A DNA stretch of 32,687 bases from Streptomyces zinciresistens K42 (GTDB lineage: Bacteria; Actinomycetota; Actinomycetes; Streptomycetales; Streptomycetaceae): assembly GCF_000225525.1 (NCBI RefSeq), contig NZ_AGBF01000061.1:1-32687 (forward strand), read 5' to 3'. The first letter of the stretch is position 1; each line of letters starts with the position of its first letter. The notes under the pieces were generated by a model. It searched no databases and was not told where the DNA came from. It saw only the letters and a program-made list of their open reading frames with translations. Position numbers and translations under genes: made by a program. Below, in pieces: positions 1 through 7,850 of the stretch.

Positions 1-3
1 CGC

Positions 4-52
4 ACGAGGGGGCGCCGCGCGCGCCGCTCCCGGCGGGCCCGCGCCCCCTCGT
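4..52. terminator. Hairpin at the left edge
   Basis: A perfect 12-bp inverted repeat (4-15 with 41-52; ACGAGGGGGCGC and its complement) encloses a 25-nt GC-rich loop. It is probably a transcription terminator for a gene lying to the left of the window. No T tract follows, which is usual in Streptomyces. The gene it serves cannot be seen. Confidence 0.5.
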
Positions 53-74
53 CCCAGGGCCTGATCGCGGGAGA

Positions 75-127
75 CGCGAAGGGGCGGGGCGCCCGCAGGT
101 GATCCGCGGGCGCCCCGCCCCTTCGCG
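75..127. terminator. Strong terminator downstream of aceE
   Basis: A perfect 22-bp stem (75-96 with 106-127) closes a 9-nt loop. It begins 15 nt beyond the aceE stop codon on the minus strand. The length and GC content make it a convincing bidirectional intrinsic terminator, separating aceE from whatever lies to the left. Confidence 0.85.
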
Positions 128-141
128 AGGCCGCCGCGTCG

Positions 142-2889
142 CTACGCGTCGCCGCCCGCGGCGCCCGGGTCGGCCGCCGCCACGTCGAGCAGCTGGTAGC
201 GGTCGATCGCCTGCTTCAGCGCCGACCGGTCCACCTTGCCCTCCCTGGCCAGCTCCGTCAGGACGCCCAGCACGATCGACTGCGCGTCGATGTGGAAGTG
301 GCGCCGGGCCGCGCCCCGGGTGTCCGCGAAGCCGAAGCCGTCGGCGCCCAGCGACTGGTACGTCCCCGGCACCCACCGGGCGATCTGGTCCGGCACCGAG
401 CGCATCCAGTCGGAGACGGCCACGAACGGCCCCTGCGCCCCGCTGAGCTTGCGCGTCACGTACGGCACCCGCTGCTCCTCCTCCGGGTGCAGCAGGTTGT
501 GCTCCTCGCACTCCACGGCGTCGCGCCGCAGCTCGTTCCACGAGGTCGCCGACCAGACATCGGCCCGCACGTCCCACTCCTCGGCGAGGATCCGCTGCGC
601 CTCGACGGCCCACGGCACCGCGACACCGGAGGCGAGGATCTGCGCCGGGACCGATCCCGAGGTGCCCTCGGCGATCCGGTGGACGCCCCTGAGGATGCCC
701 TCGACGTCGACGTCCCGCGGCTCGGCCGGATGCTGGATCGGCTCGTTGTAGACGGTCAGGTAGTAGAAGACGTCCTCGCCGTGCGGGTGCTCGGCGTCCC
801 CGCCGTACATCCGCCGCAGACCGTCCCGCACGATGTGCGCGATCTCGTACGAGTAGGCCGGGTCGTAGGCGACACAGCCCGGGTTCGTCGAGGCCAGCAG
901 CTGCGAGTGGCCGTCGGCGTGCTGCAGGCCCTCACCGGTCAGCGTCGTACGGCCCGCGGTCGCGCCCAGGACGAAACCGCGCGCCAGCTGGTCCGACATC
1001 TGCCAGAACTGATCGCCGGTGCGCTGGAAACCGAACATCGAGTAGAAGACGTAGACCGGGATCAGCGGCTCGCCGTGGGTGGCGTACGCCGAGCCGGCCG
1101 CGATCAGCGAGGCCGTGCAGCCCGCCTCCGAGATGCCGTCGTGCAGCATCTGGCCCTGCGGCGACTCCTTGTAGGCGAGCAGCAGATCGCGGTCGACCGA
1201 CTCGTACTGCTGGCCGAGCGGATTGTAGATCTTCGCACTCGGGAAGAACGAGTCCATGCCGAAGGTGCGGTACTCGTCCGGCGCGATCAGCACGAACCGC
1301 TTGCCGATCTCCTTGTCCCGCATGAGGTCCTTCAGGAGCCGGACGAAGGCCATGGTCGTCGCGATCGACTGGTGGCCGGAGCCCTTCTTCACGGTCGCGT
1401 ACGCCTTGTCGTCCGGCAGTGCCAGCGGCTTGGAGCGCACCACGCGCGTGGGGACGTAACCGCCGAGCCCCTGGCGGCGGTCGTGCATGTACTGGATCTC
1501 CTCGGAGTCGCGCCCCGGGTGGTAGTACGGCGGGAGCCCGCCCTCCAGCTCCTTGTCGGCGATCGGCAGGTGCAGCCGGTCGCGGAAGCGCTTGAGGTCG
1601 TCGACCGTCAGCTTCTTCATCTGGTGCGTGGCGTTGCGGCCCTCGAAGTTGGGGCCCAGCGTCCAGCCCTTGATCGTCTTGGCGAGGATCACGGTCGGCT
1701 GGCCCTTGTGCGCCTTGGCCGCGGAGAACGCCGCGAAGATCTTCTTGTGGTCGTGGCCGCCGCGCCCCAGGTGCAGGACCTGGTCGTCGGTCATGCCCTC
1801 GACCATGGCGCGCAGCCGCTGGTCGTCGCCGAAGAAGTGGTCGCGGATGTACGCGCCGGTCTCGGTGGCGTACGTCTGGAACTGGCCGTCCGGCGTGGTG
1901 TTCATCCGGTTGACGAGGATGCCGTCGCGGTCGCGCGCCAGCAGCGGGTCCCAGGAGCGGTCCCAGATCAGCTTGATCACGTTCCAGCCGGCGCCCCGGA
2001 AGACCGACTCCAGCTCCTGGATGACCTTGCCGTTGCCCCGCACCGGGCCGTCCAGGCGCTGGAGGTTGCAGTTGACGACGAAGGTCAGGTTGTCCAGGCC
2101 CTCGCGGGCGGCGATGGACAGCTGGCCCAGCGACTCCGGCTCGTCCATCTCGCCGTCGCCCAGGAACGCCCAGACCTGCGACCTGGAGGTGTCCGCGATG
2201 CCGCGCGCCTGTATGTAGCGGTTCATCCGCGCCTGGTAGATCGCGCCGATCGGGCCGAGCCCCATCGACACGGTCGGGAACTCCCAGAAGTCCGGCATCA
2301 GCCGGGGGTGCGGGTAGGAGGACAGCCCGAACGGCGCCTTCGACTTCTCCTGGCGGAACGCGTCCAGGTTCTGCTCGCTGAGCCGGTCCAGCAGGAAGGC
2401 GCGCGCGTAGATGCCGGGGGAGGCGTGGCCCTGGAAGAAGACCTGGTCGCCGCCGTCGCCCTCGTCCTTGCCGCGGAAGAAGTGGTTGAAGCCGACGTCG
2501 TAGAGCGAGGCGGAGGACGCGAAGGTGGCGATGTGGCCGCCGACGCCGATGCCGGGGCGCTGGGCCCGGGACACCATGACCGCGGCGTTCCACCGGGTGG
2601 CGTTGAGGATCTTGCGCTCGATCTCCTCGTTGCCCGGGAAGAACGGCTCGTCCTTGGTGGCGATCGTGTTGACGTAGTCCGTGCTGCGCATCTCCGGCAC
2701 CGCGACGCGCTTCTCCCGGGCCCGCTCGATCAGCCGCAGCATCAGATAGCGGGCCCGCTCCCGGCCCCGCTCGTCGACGGCGGCGTCGAGGGAGTCGAGC
2801 CACTCCTGGGTTTCCTCGGGATCGAAGTCAGGAACCTGACTCGGAAGGCCGCCAATGATGATCGGGTTGCGATCTGATCCGGAAGCCAC
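142..2889 (-). CDS. aceE: Pyruvate dehydrogenase E1 component (homodimeric type)
   Basis: The product (915 aa) is the thiamine-diphosphate-dependent E1 that decarboxylates pyruvate and passes the acetyl group to the lipoyl E2 in the cytoplasmic pyruvate dehydrogenase complex. Identity is clear from full-length similarity to the AceE family. The ThDP motif starts with GDGE at about residues 244-247 and ends with NCN at 273-275, followed by LQRLDGPV. An N-terminal segment reading IIIGGLPSQVPDFDPEET precedes the catalytic domains. I chose the GTG at 2889 because AAGGA lies 8 bases upstream and the family begins here; the reading frame stays open 15 codons further to an ATG at 2934 that has no support. 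The length is normal and no key residue is missing. It is monocistronic: a strong terminator follows, and a 353-nt divergent spacer precedes it. E2 and E3 genes are not in the window. Confidence 0.97.
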   Translation of the reverse strand: MASGSDRNPIIIGGLPSQVPDFDPEETQEWLDSLDAAVDERGRERARYLMLRLIERAREKRVAVPEMRSTDYVNTIATKDEPFFPGNEEIERKILNATRWNAAVMVSRAQRPGIGVGGHIATFASSASLYDVGFNHFFRGKDEGDGGDQVFFQGHASPGIYARAFLLDRLSEQNLDAFRQEKSKAPFGLSSYPHPRLMPDFWEFPTVSMGLGPIGAIYQARMNRYIQARGIADTSRSQVWAFLGDGEMDEPESLGQLSIAAREGLDNLTFVVNCNLQRLDGPVRGNGKVIQELESVFRGAGWNVIKLIWDRSWDPLLARDRDGILVNRMNTTPDGQFQTYATETGAYIRDHFFGDDQRLRAMVEGMTDDQVLHLGRGGHDHKKIFAAFSAAKAHKGQPTVILAKTIKGWTLGPNFEGRNATHQMKKLTVDDLKRFRDRLHLPIADKELEGGLPPYYHPGRDSEEIQYMHDRRQGLGGYVPTRVVRSKPLALPDDKAYATVKKGSGHQSIATTMAFVRLLKDLMRDKEIGKRFVLIAPDEYRTFGMDSFFPSAKIYNPLGQQYESVDRDLLLAYKESPQGQMLHDGISEAGCTASLIAAGSAYATHGEPLIPVYVFYSMFGFQRTGDQFWQMSDQLARGFVLGATAGRTTLTGEGLQHADGHSQLLASTNPGCVAYDPAYSYEIAHIVRDGLRRMYGGDAEHPHGEDVFYYLTVYNEPIQHPAEPRDVDVEGILRGVHRIAEGTSGSVPAQILASGVAVPWAVEAQRILAEEWDVRADVWSATSWNELRRDAVECEEHNLLHPEEEQRVPYVTRKLSGAQGPFVAVSDWMRSVPDQIARWVPGTYQSLGADGFGFADTRGAARRHFHIDAQSIVLGVLTELAREGKVDRSALKQAIDRYQLLDVAAADPGAAGGDA

Positions 2890-3242
2890 GCTGTTCCTTA
2901 CCTGTCGAAGGGCCGTGTTTCTGGGTGTCTGCACCGCTCCCCATCGTGTACCTCGGGGGACCGGACGTCATCTCTACTGTGAGGTAACAGGCGTGTGGAG
3001 AACGGTCGGGTGACCCGTGAGGGTTCCCAAACACACAAAGGGGGCAGATTGGTGTGGTGTGTATCACCCGGAGACCGGGATGATGTGCAGGGAGATGCGG
3101 TGACACGTTCAGGATCGTCACCGTTTCGGCGGTCTGAACGGCCGGGTACTTGCGCGATCCGCCCCGCCCGTGTGGACTACGGCCAATGCTTCGCGCACGC
3201 GCGTGGCTGAGACATTCCCAAGACATGATCAGGAGGCAACCC
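2890..3242. promoter_or_regulatory. Divergent spacer between aceE and the DUF3052 gene
   Basis: This 353-bp gap holds no convincing gene and must carry the promoters of both neighbours. For aceE, a minus-strand sequence CAGTAGAGAT near 2970-2980 is a plausible -10 region, without a clear -35. A short palindrome CGGGTGACCCG lies at about 3007-3017, and CACAC and GTGTG elements at about 3032-3055 could pair. No operator is assigned; a regulator of pyruvate metabolism would be expected to bind here, but that is inference. Confidence 0.4.
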
Positions 3243-3680
3243 GTGAGCGCGACCGCGGACCACGCGGAGGAGCGGACGAACCCTGCCGCAAGGCTGGGGT
3301 TCCAGCCCGAGCAGGTGGTCCAGGAGATCGGCTTCGACGACGACGTCGACCAGGAGCTCCGCGAGGCCATTGAGGAAGTCATCGGCAGCGAGCTGGTGGA
3401 CGAGGAGTACGACGACGTCGCCGACGCCGTGGTGCTGTGGTTCCGCGACGATGACGGCGACCTGACGGATGCGCTGGTGGACGCCACCACGTACATCGAA
3501 GAAGGCGGCTCCATCCTGCTCCTCACGCCGAAGACCGGCCGTGACGGCTACGTGGAGCCCAGCGACATCTCTGAAGCCGCGACCACGGCGGGTCTGTCGG
3601 CGGCCAAGAGCGTCAGCGTCGGCAAGGACTGGAGTGGCAGCCGTCTGGTGACGCCCAAGGCCGCGAAGGCCAAGAAGTAA
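3243..3680 (+). CDS. DUF3052 family protein
   Basis: A 145-aa acidic cytoplasmic protein of the actinobacterial DUF3052 family; its function is not established. The family-like core runs from about residue 15 (ARLGF-PEQVVQEIGFDDDVD) through a helical acidic stretch (REAIEEVIGSELVDEEYDDVADAVV) to a strand-rich half ending in a lysine-rich tail. I chose the GTG at 3243 because AGGAGG sits at 3231-3236, six bases upstream; the ATG at 3225 lies before that site. There is no signal peptide or membrane segment. It is transcribed away from aceE and closed by a very clear terminator, so it looks monocistronic, although the peroxiredoxin follows in the same direction. Confidence 0.85.
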   Translation: MSATADHAEERTNPAARLGFQPEQVVQEIGFDDDVDQELREAIEEVIGSELVDEEYDDVADAVVLWFRDDDGDLTDALVDATTYIEEGGSILLLTPKTGRDGYVEPSDISEAATTAGLSAAKSVSVGKDWSGSRLVTPKAAKAKK

Positions 3681-3691
3681 CCGCAGCCGGT

Positions 3692-3729
3692 GCCGGGCCG
3701 GGCCGATGGATCGGCCCGGCCCGGCTTTT
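3692..3729 (+). terminator. Intrinsic terminator after the DUF3052 gene
   Basis: A perfect 15-bp stem (3692-3706 with 3711-3725) with a TGGA tetraloop is followed directly by TTTT. It is the most classical rho-independent terminator of the window and separates the DUF3052 gene from the peroxiredoxin gene. Confidence 0.93.
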
Positions 3730-3801
3730 CGTGCCGTTCCGGGCGGCGGCTGCATAGGGTGGGCATCACCCGAACAGCCCCACCGAAGGGAACGGACGAC
3801 G

Positions 3802-4260
3802 ATGGCGATCCAGGTCGGCGACAAGGCCCCCGACTTCGAGCTCAAGGACAACCACGGCGCGACCGTGCGACTGTCGGACTTCCGCGGCGCGAAGAACGTC
3901 GTCCTGCTCTTCTACCCCTTCGCCTTCACCGGCGTGTGCACCGGTGAGCTGTGCGAGGTGCGCGACAACCTGCCGCGCTTCTCCGACCGCGACACGCAGG
4001 TGCTCGCCGTCTCCAACGACTCCGTCCACACCCTGCGCGTCTTCGGCGAGCAGGAGGGCCTGGAGTACCCGCTCCTCAGCGACTTCTGGCCGCACGGCGA
4101 CGTCAGCCGCGCCTACGGCGTCTTCGCCGAGGACAAGGGCTGCGCCGTGCGCGGCACGTTCGTCATCGACAAGGAGGGCGTCGTGCGCTGGACCGTCGTC
4201 AACGCCCTGCCCGACGCGCGCGACCTGGACGAGTACGTCTCGGCTCTCGACGCACTCTGA
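3802..4260 (+). CDS. Peroxiredoxin, AhpE-like (AhpC/TSA family)
   Basis: A 152-aa thiol peroxidase that reduces hydroperoxides in the cytoplasm. The thioredoxin-fold protein has the peroxiredoxin active site P39-x3-T43-x2-C46 (YPFAFTGVC) and the conserved arginine at R117 (AVRGTFVID). The FTGVCTGEL surroundings resemble the AhpE one-cysteine group; two further cysteines (C51, C114) could serve as resolving residues, so a one-cysteine mechanism is not certain. The ATG at 3802 was chosen because the family's MAIQVGDKAPDF start lies here and GAAGGGAACGG precedes it. It is bounded upstream by a terminator and a possible -10 (TAGGGT near 3756), so it has its own promoter. Its position next to the Ter genes fits a stress-response neighbourhood. 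Confidence 0.93.
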   Translation: MAIQVGDKAPDFELKDNHGATVRLSDFRGAKNVVLLFYPFAFTGVCTGELCEVRDNLPRFSDRDTQVLAVSNDSVHTLRVFGEQEGLEYPLLSDFWPHGDVSRAYGVFAEDKGCAVRGTFVIDKEGVVRWTVVNALPDARDLDEYVSALDAL

Positions 4261-4315
4261 CCCCAGGCGGCCCACCGACACCTGTGATTCTTCGGCCCCA
4301 AGCCCTGCGGGCCAC

Positions 4316-4343
4316 GGGAACCCGTCACTAGGATCGAGTCGTT
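4316..4343 (+). promoter_or_regulatory. Possible ECF-sigma promoter before terD
   Basis: GGGAAC at 4316-4321 is followed after 19 nt by GTT at 4341-4343. This resembles the Streptomyces SigR consensus (GGAAT, 18-19 nt, GTT) with one mismatch in the -35. A TAGGAT at about 4329-4334 is an alternative vegetative -10. The site lies 58 bases before the terD start. Pattern match only. Confidence 0.35.
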
Positions 4344-4400
4344 GATCCGATATCCAACGCACGGCGGGGCTCCCCGCCCCAGGACACCAATGGAGGACTC

Positions 4401-4976
4401 GTGGGAGTCAGCCTCAGCAAGGGCGGCAACGTATCACTGACCAAGGAGGCCCCCGGCCTGACCGCGGTCATCGTCGGTCTGGGGTGGGACGTCCGCACCA
4501 CGACCGGCACCGACTTCGACCTCGACGCCAGTGCTCTGCTGCTGAACAACACGGGCAAGGTCGCCAACGACCAGAACTTCGTGTTCTTCAACAACCTCAA
4601 GAGCCCCGACGGCTCGGTCGAGCACACCGGCGACAACCTCACCGGTGAGGGCGAGGGCGACGACGAGCAGATCAAGATCAACCTCGCGGGCGTCCCGCTG
4701 GAGATCGAGAAGATCGTCTTCCCGGTCTCCATCTACGACGCCGAGAACCGCCAGCAGTCCTTCGGCCAGGTGCGCAACGCCTTCATCCGCGTCGTCAACC
4801 AGGCCGGCGGAGCCGAGATCGCGCGCTACGACCTCTCGGAGGACGCGTCCACCGAGACCGCGATGGTCTTCGGCGAGCTGTACCGGCACGGCGCGGAGTG
4901 GAAGTTCCGCGCCATCGGCCAGGGCTACGCGTCGGGCCTGCGCGGCATCGCGCAGGACTTCGGCGTGAACGTCTGA
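4401..4976 (+). CDS. terD: TerD family protein 1
   Basis: A 191-aa TerD-domain protein. TerD proteins bind calcium and associate with the membrane protein TerC in stress responses first noticed as tellurite resistance. The whole family pattern is present: MGVSLSKGGNVSL start, GLGWD at 26-30, DFDLDASALLL at 38-48, the acidic calcium-site segment around 75-89 (HTGDNLTGEGEGDDE), FPVSIYD, RYDLSEDAS, and the closing GLRGIAQDFGVNV. The GTG at 4401 is supported by GGAGG at 4392-4396. A near-identical copy follows 121 bases downstream, so a tandem duplication is evident. A terD1-terD2-terC-terA-like order on one strand suggests a functional set. Exact biochemical function is unknown for the family. 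Confidence 0.95.
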   Translation: MGVSLSKGGNVSLTKEAPGLTAVIVGLGWDVRTTTGTDFDLDASALLLNNTGKVANDQNFVFFNNLKSPDGSVEHTGDNLTGEGEGDDEQIKINLAGVPLEIEKIVFPVSIYDAENRQQSFGQVRNAFIRVVNQAGGAEIARYDLSEDASTETAMVFGELYRHGAEWKFRAIGQGYASGLRGIAQDFGVNV

Positions 4977-4983
4977 GGTCGCC

Positions 4984-5007
4984 GCCGGGGGCGTGAGCAC
5001 CCCCGGC
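4984..5007. terminator. Small hairpin after terD 1
   Basis: An 8-bp perfect stem (4984-4991 with 5000-5007) with an 8-nt loop begins 8 bases after the terD stop codon. With the stronger hairpin just downstream it may attenuate or terminate transcription between the two terD copies. Confidence 0.4.
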
Positions 5008-5021
5008 ACGACGGGCTGAGT

Positions 5022-5052
5022 CCGGCGCCGCACCGTTTGGGTGCGGCGCCGG
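5022..5052. terminator. Hairpin between the two terD copies
   Basis: A perfect 12-bp stem (5022-5033 with 5041-5052) encloses the loop CGTTTGG. No T tract follows. It could terminate or partly terminate readthrough from the first terD, implying that the second copy has some independent expression, or serve to stabilise mRNA ends. Confidence 0.55.
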
Positions 5053-5097
5053 CTGCGCAGACAACAAGAGAAGCTTCACACGGGGAGGACCAGCATC

Positions 5098-5673
5098 ATG
5101 GGCGTCACGCTCGCCAAGGGAGGAAACGTCTCCCTGTCCAAGGCCGCACCGAATCTCACCCAGGTGATGATCGGGCTCGGCTGGGACGCGCGCTCCACCA
5201 CCGGAGCCCCCTTCGACCTCGACGCCAGCGCCCTGGTGTGCAGCGGCGGCCGGGTCATGGGCGACGAGTGGTTCGTCTTCTACAACCAGCTCACGAGCCC
5301 GGACGGCTCGGTGGAGCACACGGGGGACAACCTGACCGGTGAGGGCGACGGCGACGACGAGTCGCTGCTGATCGACCTCCCCAAGGTGCCGGCCCAGTGC
5401 GACAAGATCGTCTTTCCCGTCTCGATCCACCTGGCCGACGAGCGCGGCCAGACCTTCGGCCAGGTCACCAACGCCTTCATCCGCGTCGTCAACCAGGCCG
5501 ACGGCCAGGAACTCGCCCGCTACGACCTCAGCGAGGACGCCTCCGGCGAGACGGCGATGATCTTCGGTGAGGTCTACCGCTACCAGGGGGAGTGGAAGTT
5601 CCGCGCGGTCGGGCAGGGGTACGCCTCGGGCCTTCGCGGCATCGCGCTCGACTTCGGGGTCAACGTCTCATAA
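5098..5673 (+). CDS. terD: TerD family protein 2
   Basis: A second 191-aa TerD protein, the same length as the first and very similar along its full length: MGVTLAKGGNVSL, GLGWD, PFDLDASALV, the acidic segment HTGDNLTGEGDGDDE, FPVSIH, RYDLSEDASGETAMIFGE and GLRGIALDFGVNVS. It differs mainly around residues 46-55, where CSGGRVMGDEW replaces the more polar loop of copy 1. The ATG at 5098 has a strong GGGGAGG eleven bases upstream. The pair probably arose by tandem duplication; both keep the calcium-site residues, so both look functional. The terC gene follows after 127 bases in the same direction. Confidence 0.95.
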   Translation: MGVTLAKGGNVSLSKAAPNLTQVMIGLGWDARSTTGAPFDLDASALVCSGGRVMGDEWFVFYNQLTSPDGSVEHTGDNLTGEGDGDDESLLIDLPKVPAQCDKIVFPVSIHLADERGQTFGQVTNAFIRVVNQADGQELARYDLSEDASGETAMIFGEVYRYQGEWKFRAVGQGYASGLRGIALDFGVNVS

Positions 5674-5731
5674 CGCGATATGAGCAAAACCCGGGGCAGG
5701 GTGGGGCGCGCAGGGGCGGCCGACTAGAGTG

Positions 5732-5755
5732 CGGCTTCAAAAGTTCGTAAAGCCG
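5732..5755 (+). promoter_or_regulatory. Promoter/leader hairpin before terC
   Basis: CTAGAGT at 5724-5730 is a reasonable -10 element; immediately after it CGGCTT (5732-5737) and AAGCCG (5750-5755) form a 6-bp stem with a 12-nt AT-rich loop. The hairpin would lie at the very start of the terC transcript. The manganese yybP-ykoY riboswitch that sometimes precedes terC-type genes is not recognisable here. Confidence 0.3.
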
Positions 5756-5800
5756 AGTGCGGCGCGGGGGAGCCCCGTACATACAGGGATTGGGTAGCCA

Positions 5801-6949
5801 GTGGTTCTGAAAACCTTCGGGTGGTCGTTTGCGGTCACCGCGCTCGGCCTGGTCGCGGCGTTCCTCTTCGGGGGGTGGACCGCCTTCGGTGTCGTGGCGA
5901 TCCTCTCGATCCTGGAGATCTCGCTGTCCTTCGACAACGCGGTGGTCAACGCCGGGATCCTGAAGAAGATGAATGCCTTCTGGCAGAAGATCTTCCTCAC
6001 CATCGGCATCCTGATCGCCGTCTTCGGCATGCGGCTGGTCTTCCCCGTCGTCATCGTCGCGGTCACCGCCCAGCTCGGGCCGATCGAGGCGGTCGACCTC
6101 GCGCTCAGCGACAAGGACAAGTACGAGGCGCTCGTCACCGACGCCCACCCGGCGATCGCCGCCTTCGGTGGCATGTTCCTGCTGATGATCTTCCTCGACT
6201 TCATCTTCGAGGACCGGGACATCAAGTGGCTGGGCCGCCTGGAGCGCCCGCTGGCCAAGCTCGGCAAGATCGACATGCTGTCGGTCTGCATCGCCCTGAT
6301 CGTTCTGCTGATCACCGCGACCGTCATCGCCACCAACGCCCTCCAGCACGGCGGCACCACCGTCGACAAGTCCTCGACAGTGCTGCTGTCGGGTGTCGCG
6401 GGCCTGATCACCTACATGGTCGTCGGCGGTCTCTCCGGGTTCTTCGAGGGCAAGCTCGAAGAGGAGGAGGAGCGCGAGCACGAGGCCGAGGAGGAGGCCG
6501 AGCGCACCGGCAAGCCGCGCTCGGCGGTCGCCCTGGCCGGCAAGGCCGCGTTCTTCATGTTCCTCTACCTGGAGGTCCTGGACGCCTCGTTCTCCTTCGA
6601 CGGCGTGATCGGTGCCTTCGCCATCACCAACGACATCGTCCTGATGGCGCTGGGCCTGGGCATCGGCGCGATGTACGTCCGTTCGCTGACCGTGTACCTG
6701 GTGCGCCAGGGCACCCTCGACGACTACGTCTACCTGGAGCACGGCGCCCACTACGCGATCGGCGCCCTCGCCACCATCCTGCTGGTCACCATCCGCTTCG
6801 AGATCAACGAGGTCATCACCGGCCTCATCGGCATCGTGCTGATCGGCTGGTCCTTCTGGTCCTCCGTCCGCCGCAACCGCGCACTGGCGGCCGCCGAGGG
6901 AAAAGCGCAGGGCTCGGACGAGAAGACTGAGGTCTCGTCCGGGGTGTGA
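5801..6949 (+). CDS. terC: TerC-like integral membrane protein (DUF475)
   Basis: A 382-aa polytopic membrane protein of the TerC/DUF475 group. The protein has about eight hydrophobic segments and two internally related motifs, SLSFDNAVVNA at 41-51 and SFSFDGVIGAFAIT at 263-276; their aspartates in membrane helices are the expected metal-binding residues of TerC. A strongly charged cytosolic loop, mostly Glu, lies at about 217-240. TerC proteins are thought to move or sense metal ions, possibly Mn, and to anchor TerD proteins at the membrane. The GTG at 5801 gives the family start; its ribosome site is weak (GGGATTGGG). The C-terminal 20 residues are polar and disordered. Downstream a strong terminator closes the terD-terD-terC group. 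Confidence 0.93.
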   Translation: MVLKTFGWSFAVTALGLVAAFLFGGWTAFGVVAILSILEISLSFDNAVVNAGILKKMNAFWQKIFLTIGILIAVFGMRLVFPVVIVAVTAQLGPIEAVDLALSDKDKYEALVTDAHPAIAAFGGMFLLMIFLDFIFEDRDIKWLGRLERPLAKLGKIDMLSVCIALIVLLITATVIATNALQHGGTTVDKSSTVLLSGVAGLITYMVVGGLSGFFEGKLEEEEEREHEAEEEAERTGKPRSAVALAGKAAFFMFLYLEVLDASFSFDGVIGAFAITNDIVLMALGLGIGAMYVRSLTVYLVRQGTLDDYVYLEHGAHYAIGALATILLVTIRFEINEVITGLIGIVLIGWSFWSSVRRNRALAAAEGKAQGSDEKTEVSSGV

Positions 6950-6974
6950 CACCCCCGTAGGTGAGGAACGCTCT

Positions 6975-7007
6975 CGACGGGGCGGCCGGACGCCGGCCGC
7001 CCCGTCG
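6975..7007 (+). terminator. Terminator after terC
   Basis: A perfect 15-bp stem (6975-6989 with 6993-7007) with a 3-nt loop, followed by TGTTCCTCC. It starts 26 bases after the terC stop and ends 47 bases before the next start, so the TerA-like gene probably has its own promoter in the short spacer. Confidence 0.85.
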
Positions 7008-7054
7008 TGTTCCTCCGGACGGGCACGGTTCTTTCATGGGACGTGGGGGCGGGA

Positions 7055-7801
7055 ATGGGCTTCTTGAGCTTCTTGGACGGACTGTGGCACCGCGGGACGC
7101 CCGAGTTCGACTCGGGCAGCGCGGCATCGAACGCGATCGAGCTGACCAAGCGGCACGACCGCGTCTCGCTCACCAAGCAGGGGGCGGCCACCGGGCATCT
7201 GCGCATCAACCTGACCTGGCGGATGCGGACCTCCGACATCGGCGGACCGCAGCGCGAGAGCCTGCTGCGGCACCCCTTCAAGGCGCTCAAGCCGCCGGAG
7301 GTGCTCGGACACAGCCAGAGCATGGTCAACGTCGACCTCGACCTGGGCTGCCTGTACGAACTGGCCGACGGCACCAAGGGAGTCGTCCAGCCGCTGGGCG
7401 GACTCCTCGGCGAGGCCAACTCCCCGCCGTACGTCAAGCTCAGCGGGGACGACCGGTTCGGCTCGGCGTCCGGGGAGACGATCTACGTCAACCTCGACCA
7501 CCGGGAGAACATCAAGCGGCTGCTGGTCTTCGTGTACATCTACGACCAGACCCCGGCGTTCGACCGCACCCACGCCATCGTCACGCTCTACCCGAGCAAC
7601 GGCCCCCGCATCGAGATCAGCCTCGACGAGCGGCACCCACAGGCCCGGTCCTGCGCCGTGGTGATGATCGAGAACATCAAGGACGAGATCTGGGTCCGCC
7701 GCGAGGTGAAGTTCGTCTACGGCTTCCAGGCCGAGCTGGACCGCCTCTTCGGCTGGGGACTGCAGTGGGGGCGCGGCTACAAGACCAAGGCCGAGAGGTA
7801 G
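7055..7801 (+). CDS. TerA-like / TerD-superfamily protein
   Basis: A 248-aa soluble protein resembling the Streptomyces TerA-like branch of the TerD superfamily. Visible features are a basic strand-rich first third (IELTKRHDRVSLTKQ at about 29-43), HLRINLTWRMR, then a TerD-like beta-sandwich part with VNVDLDLGCLYEL, a GDDRFGS segment and IYVNLDHRENIKRLLVFVYIYD. The acidic calcium loop of true TerD (NLTGEGxGDDE) is missing. I chose ATG 7055 because GGGGGCGGG stands just before it and the family begins MGFLSFLDGLW; an in-frame ATG/GTG 12-48 bases upstream is possible. It lies between terC and the opposed tailed TerD gene, so it belongs to the Ter group by content. Molecular role unknown. Confidence 0.85.
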   Translation: MGFLSFLDGLWHRGTPEFDSGSAASNAIELTKRHDRVSLTKQGAATGHLRINLTWRMRTSDIGGPQRESLLRHPFKALKPPEVLGHSQSMVNVDLDLGCLYELADGTKGVVQPLGGLLGEANSPPYVKLSGDDRFGSASGETIYVNLDHRENIKRLLVFVYIYDQTPAFDRTHAIVTLYPSNGPRIEISLDERHPQARSCAVVMIENIKDEIWVRREVKFVYGFQAELDRLFGWGLQWGRGYKTKAER

Positions 7802-7828
7802 GCAGGGCCCCGCCGGCCCCGGTGTGCC

Positions 7829-7845
7829 GCGCCCCCGAGGGGCGC
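7829..7845. terminator. Short hairpin between convergent ter genes
   Basis: A 7-bp GC stem (7829-7835 with 7839-7845) with a CGA loop sits in the 49-bp gap between the converging TerA-like and tailed TerD genes. It is the only candidate terminator there. Confidence 0.45.
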
Positions 7846-7850
7846 CCGCG

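Noticed and set aside
292..2877. A long plus-strand open frame opposite aceE
   Set aside because: It is the antisense of aceE; the composition is Arg/Val/Asp repeats typical of high-GC shadow frames, and the aceE frame matches a known family along its whole length.
5674..5800. Manganese (yybP-ykoY) riboswitch before terC
   Set aside because: The leader has small hairpins and a GGGGAG, but the conserved paired core of that riboswitch could not be identified.
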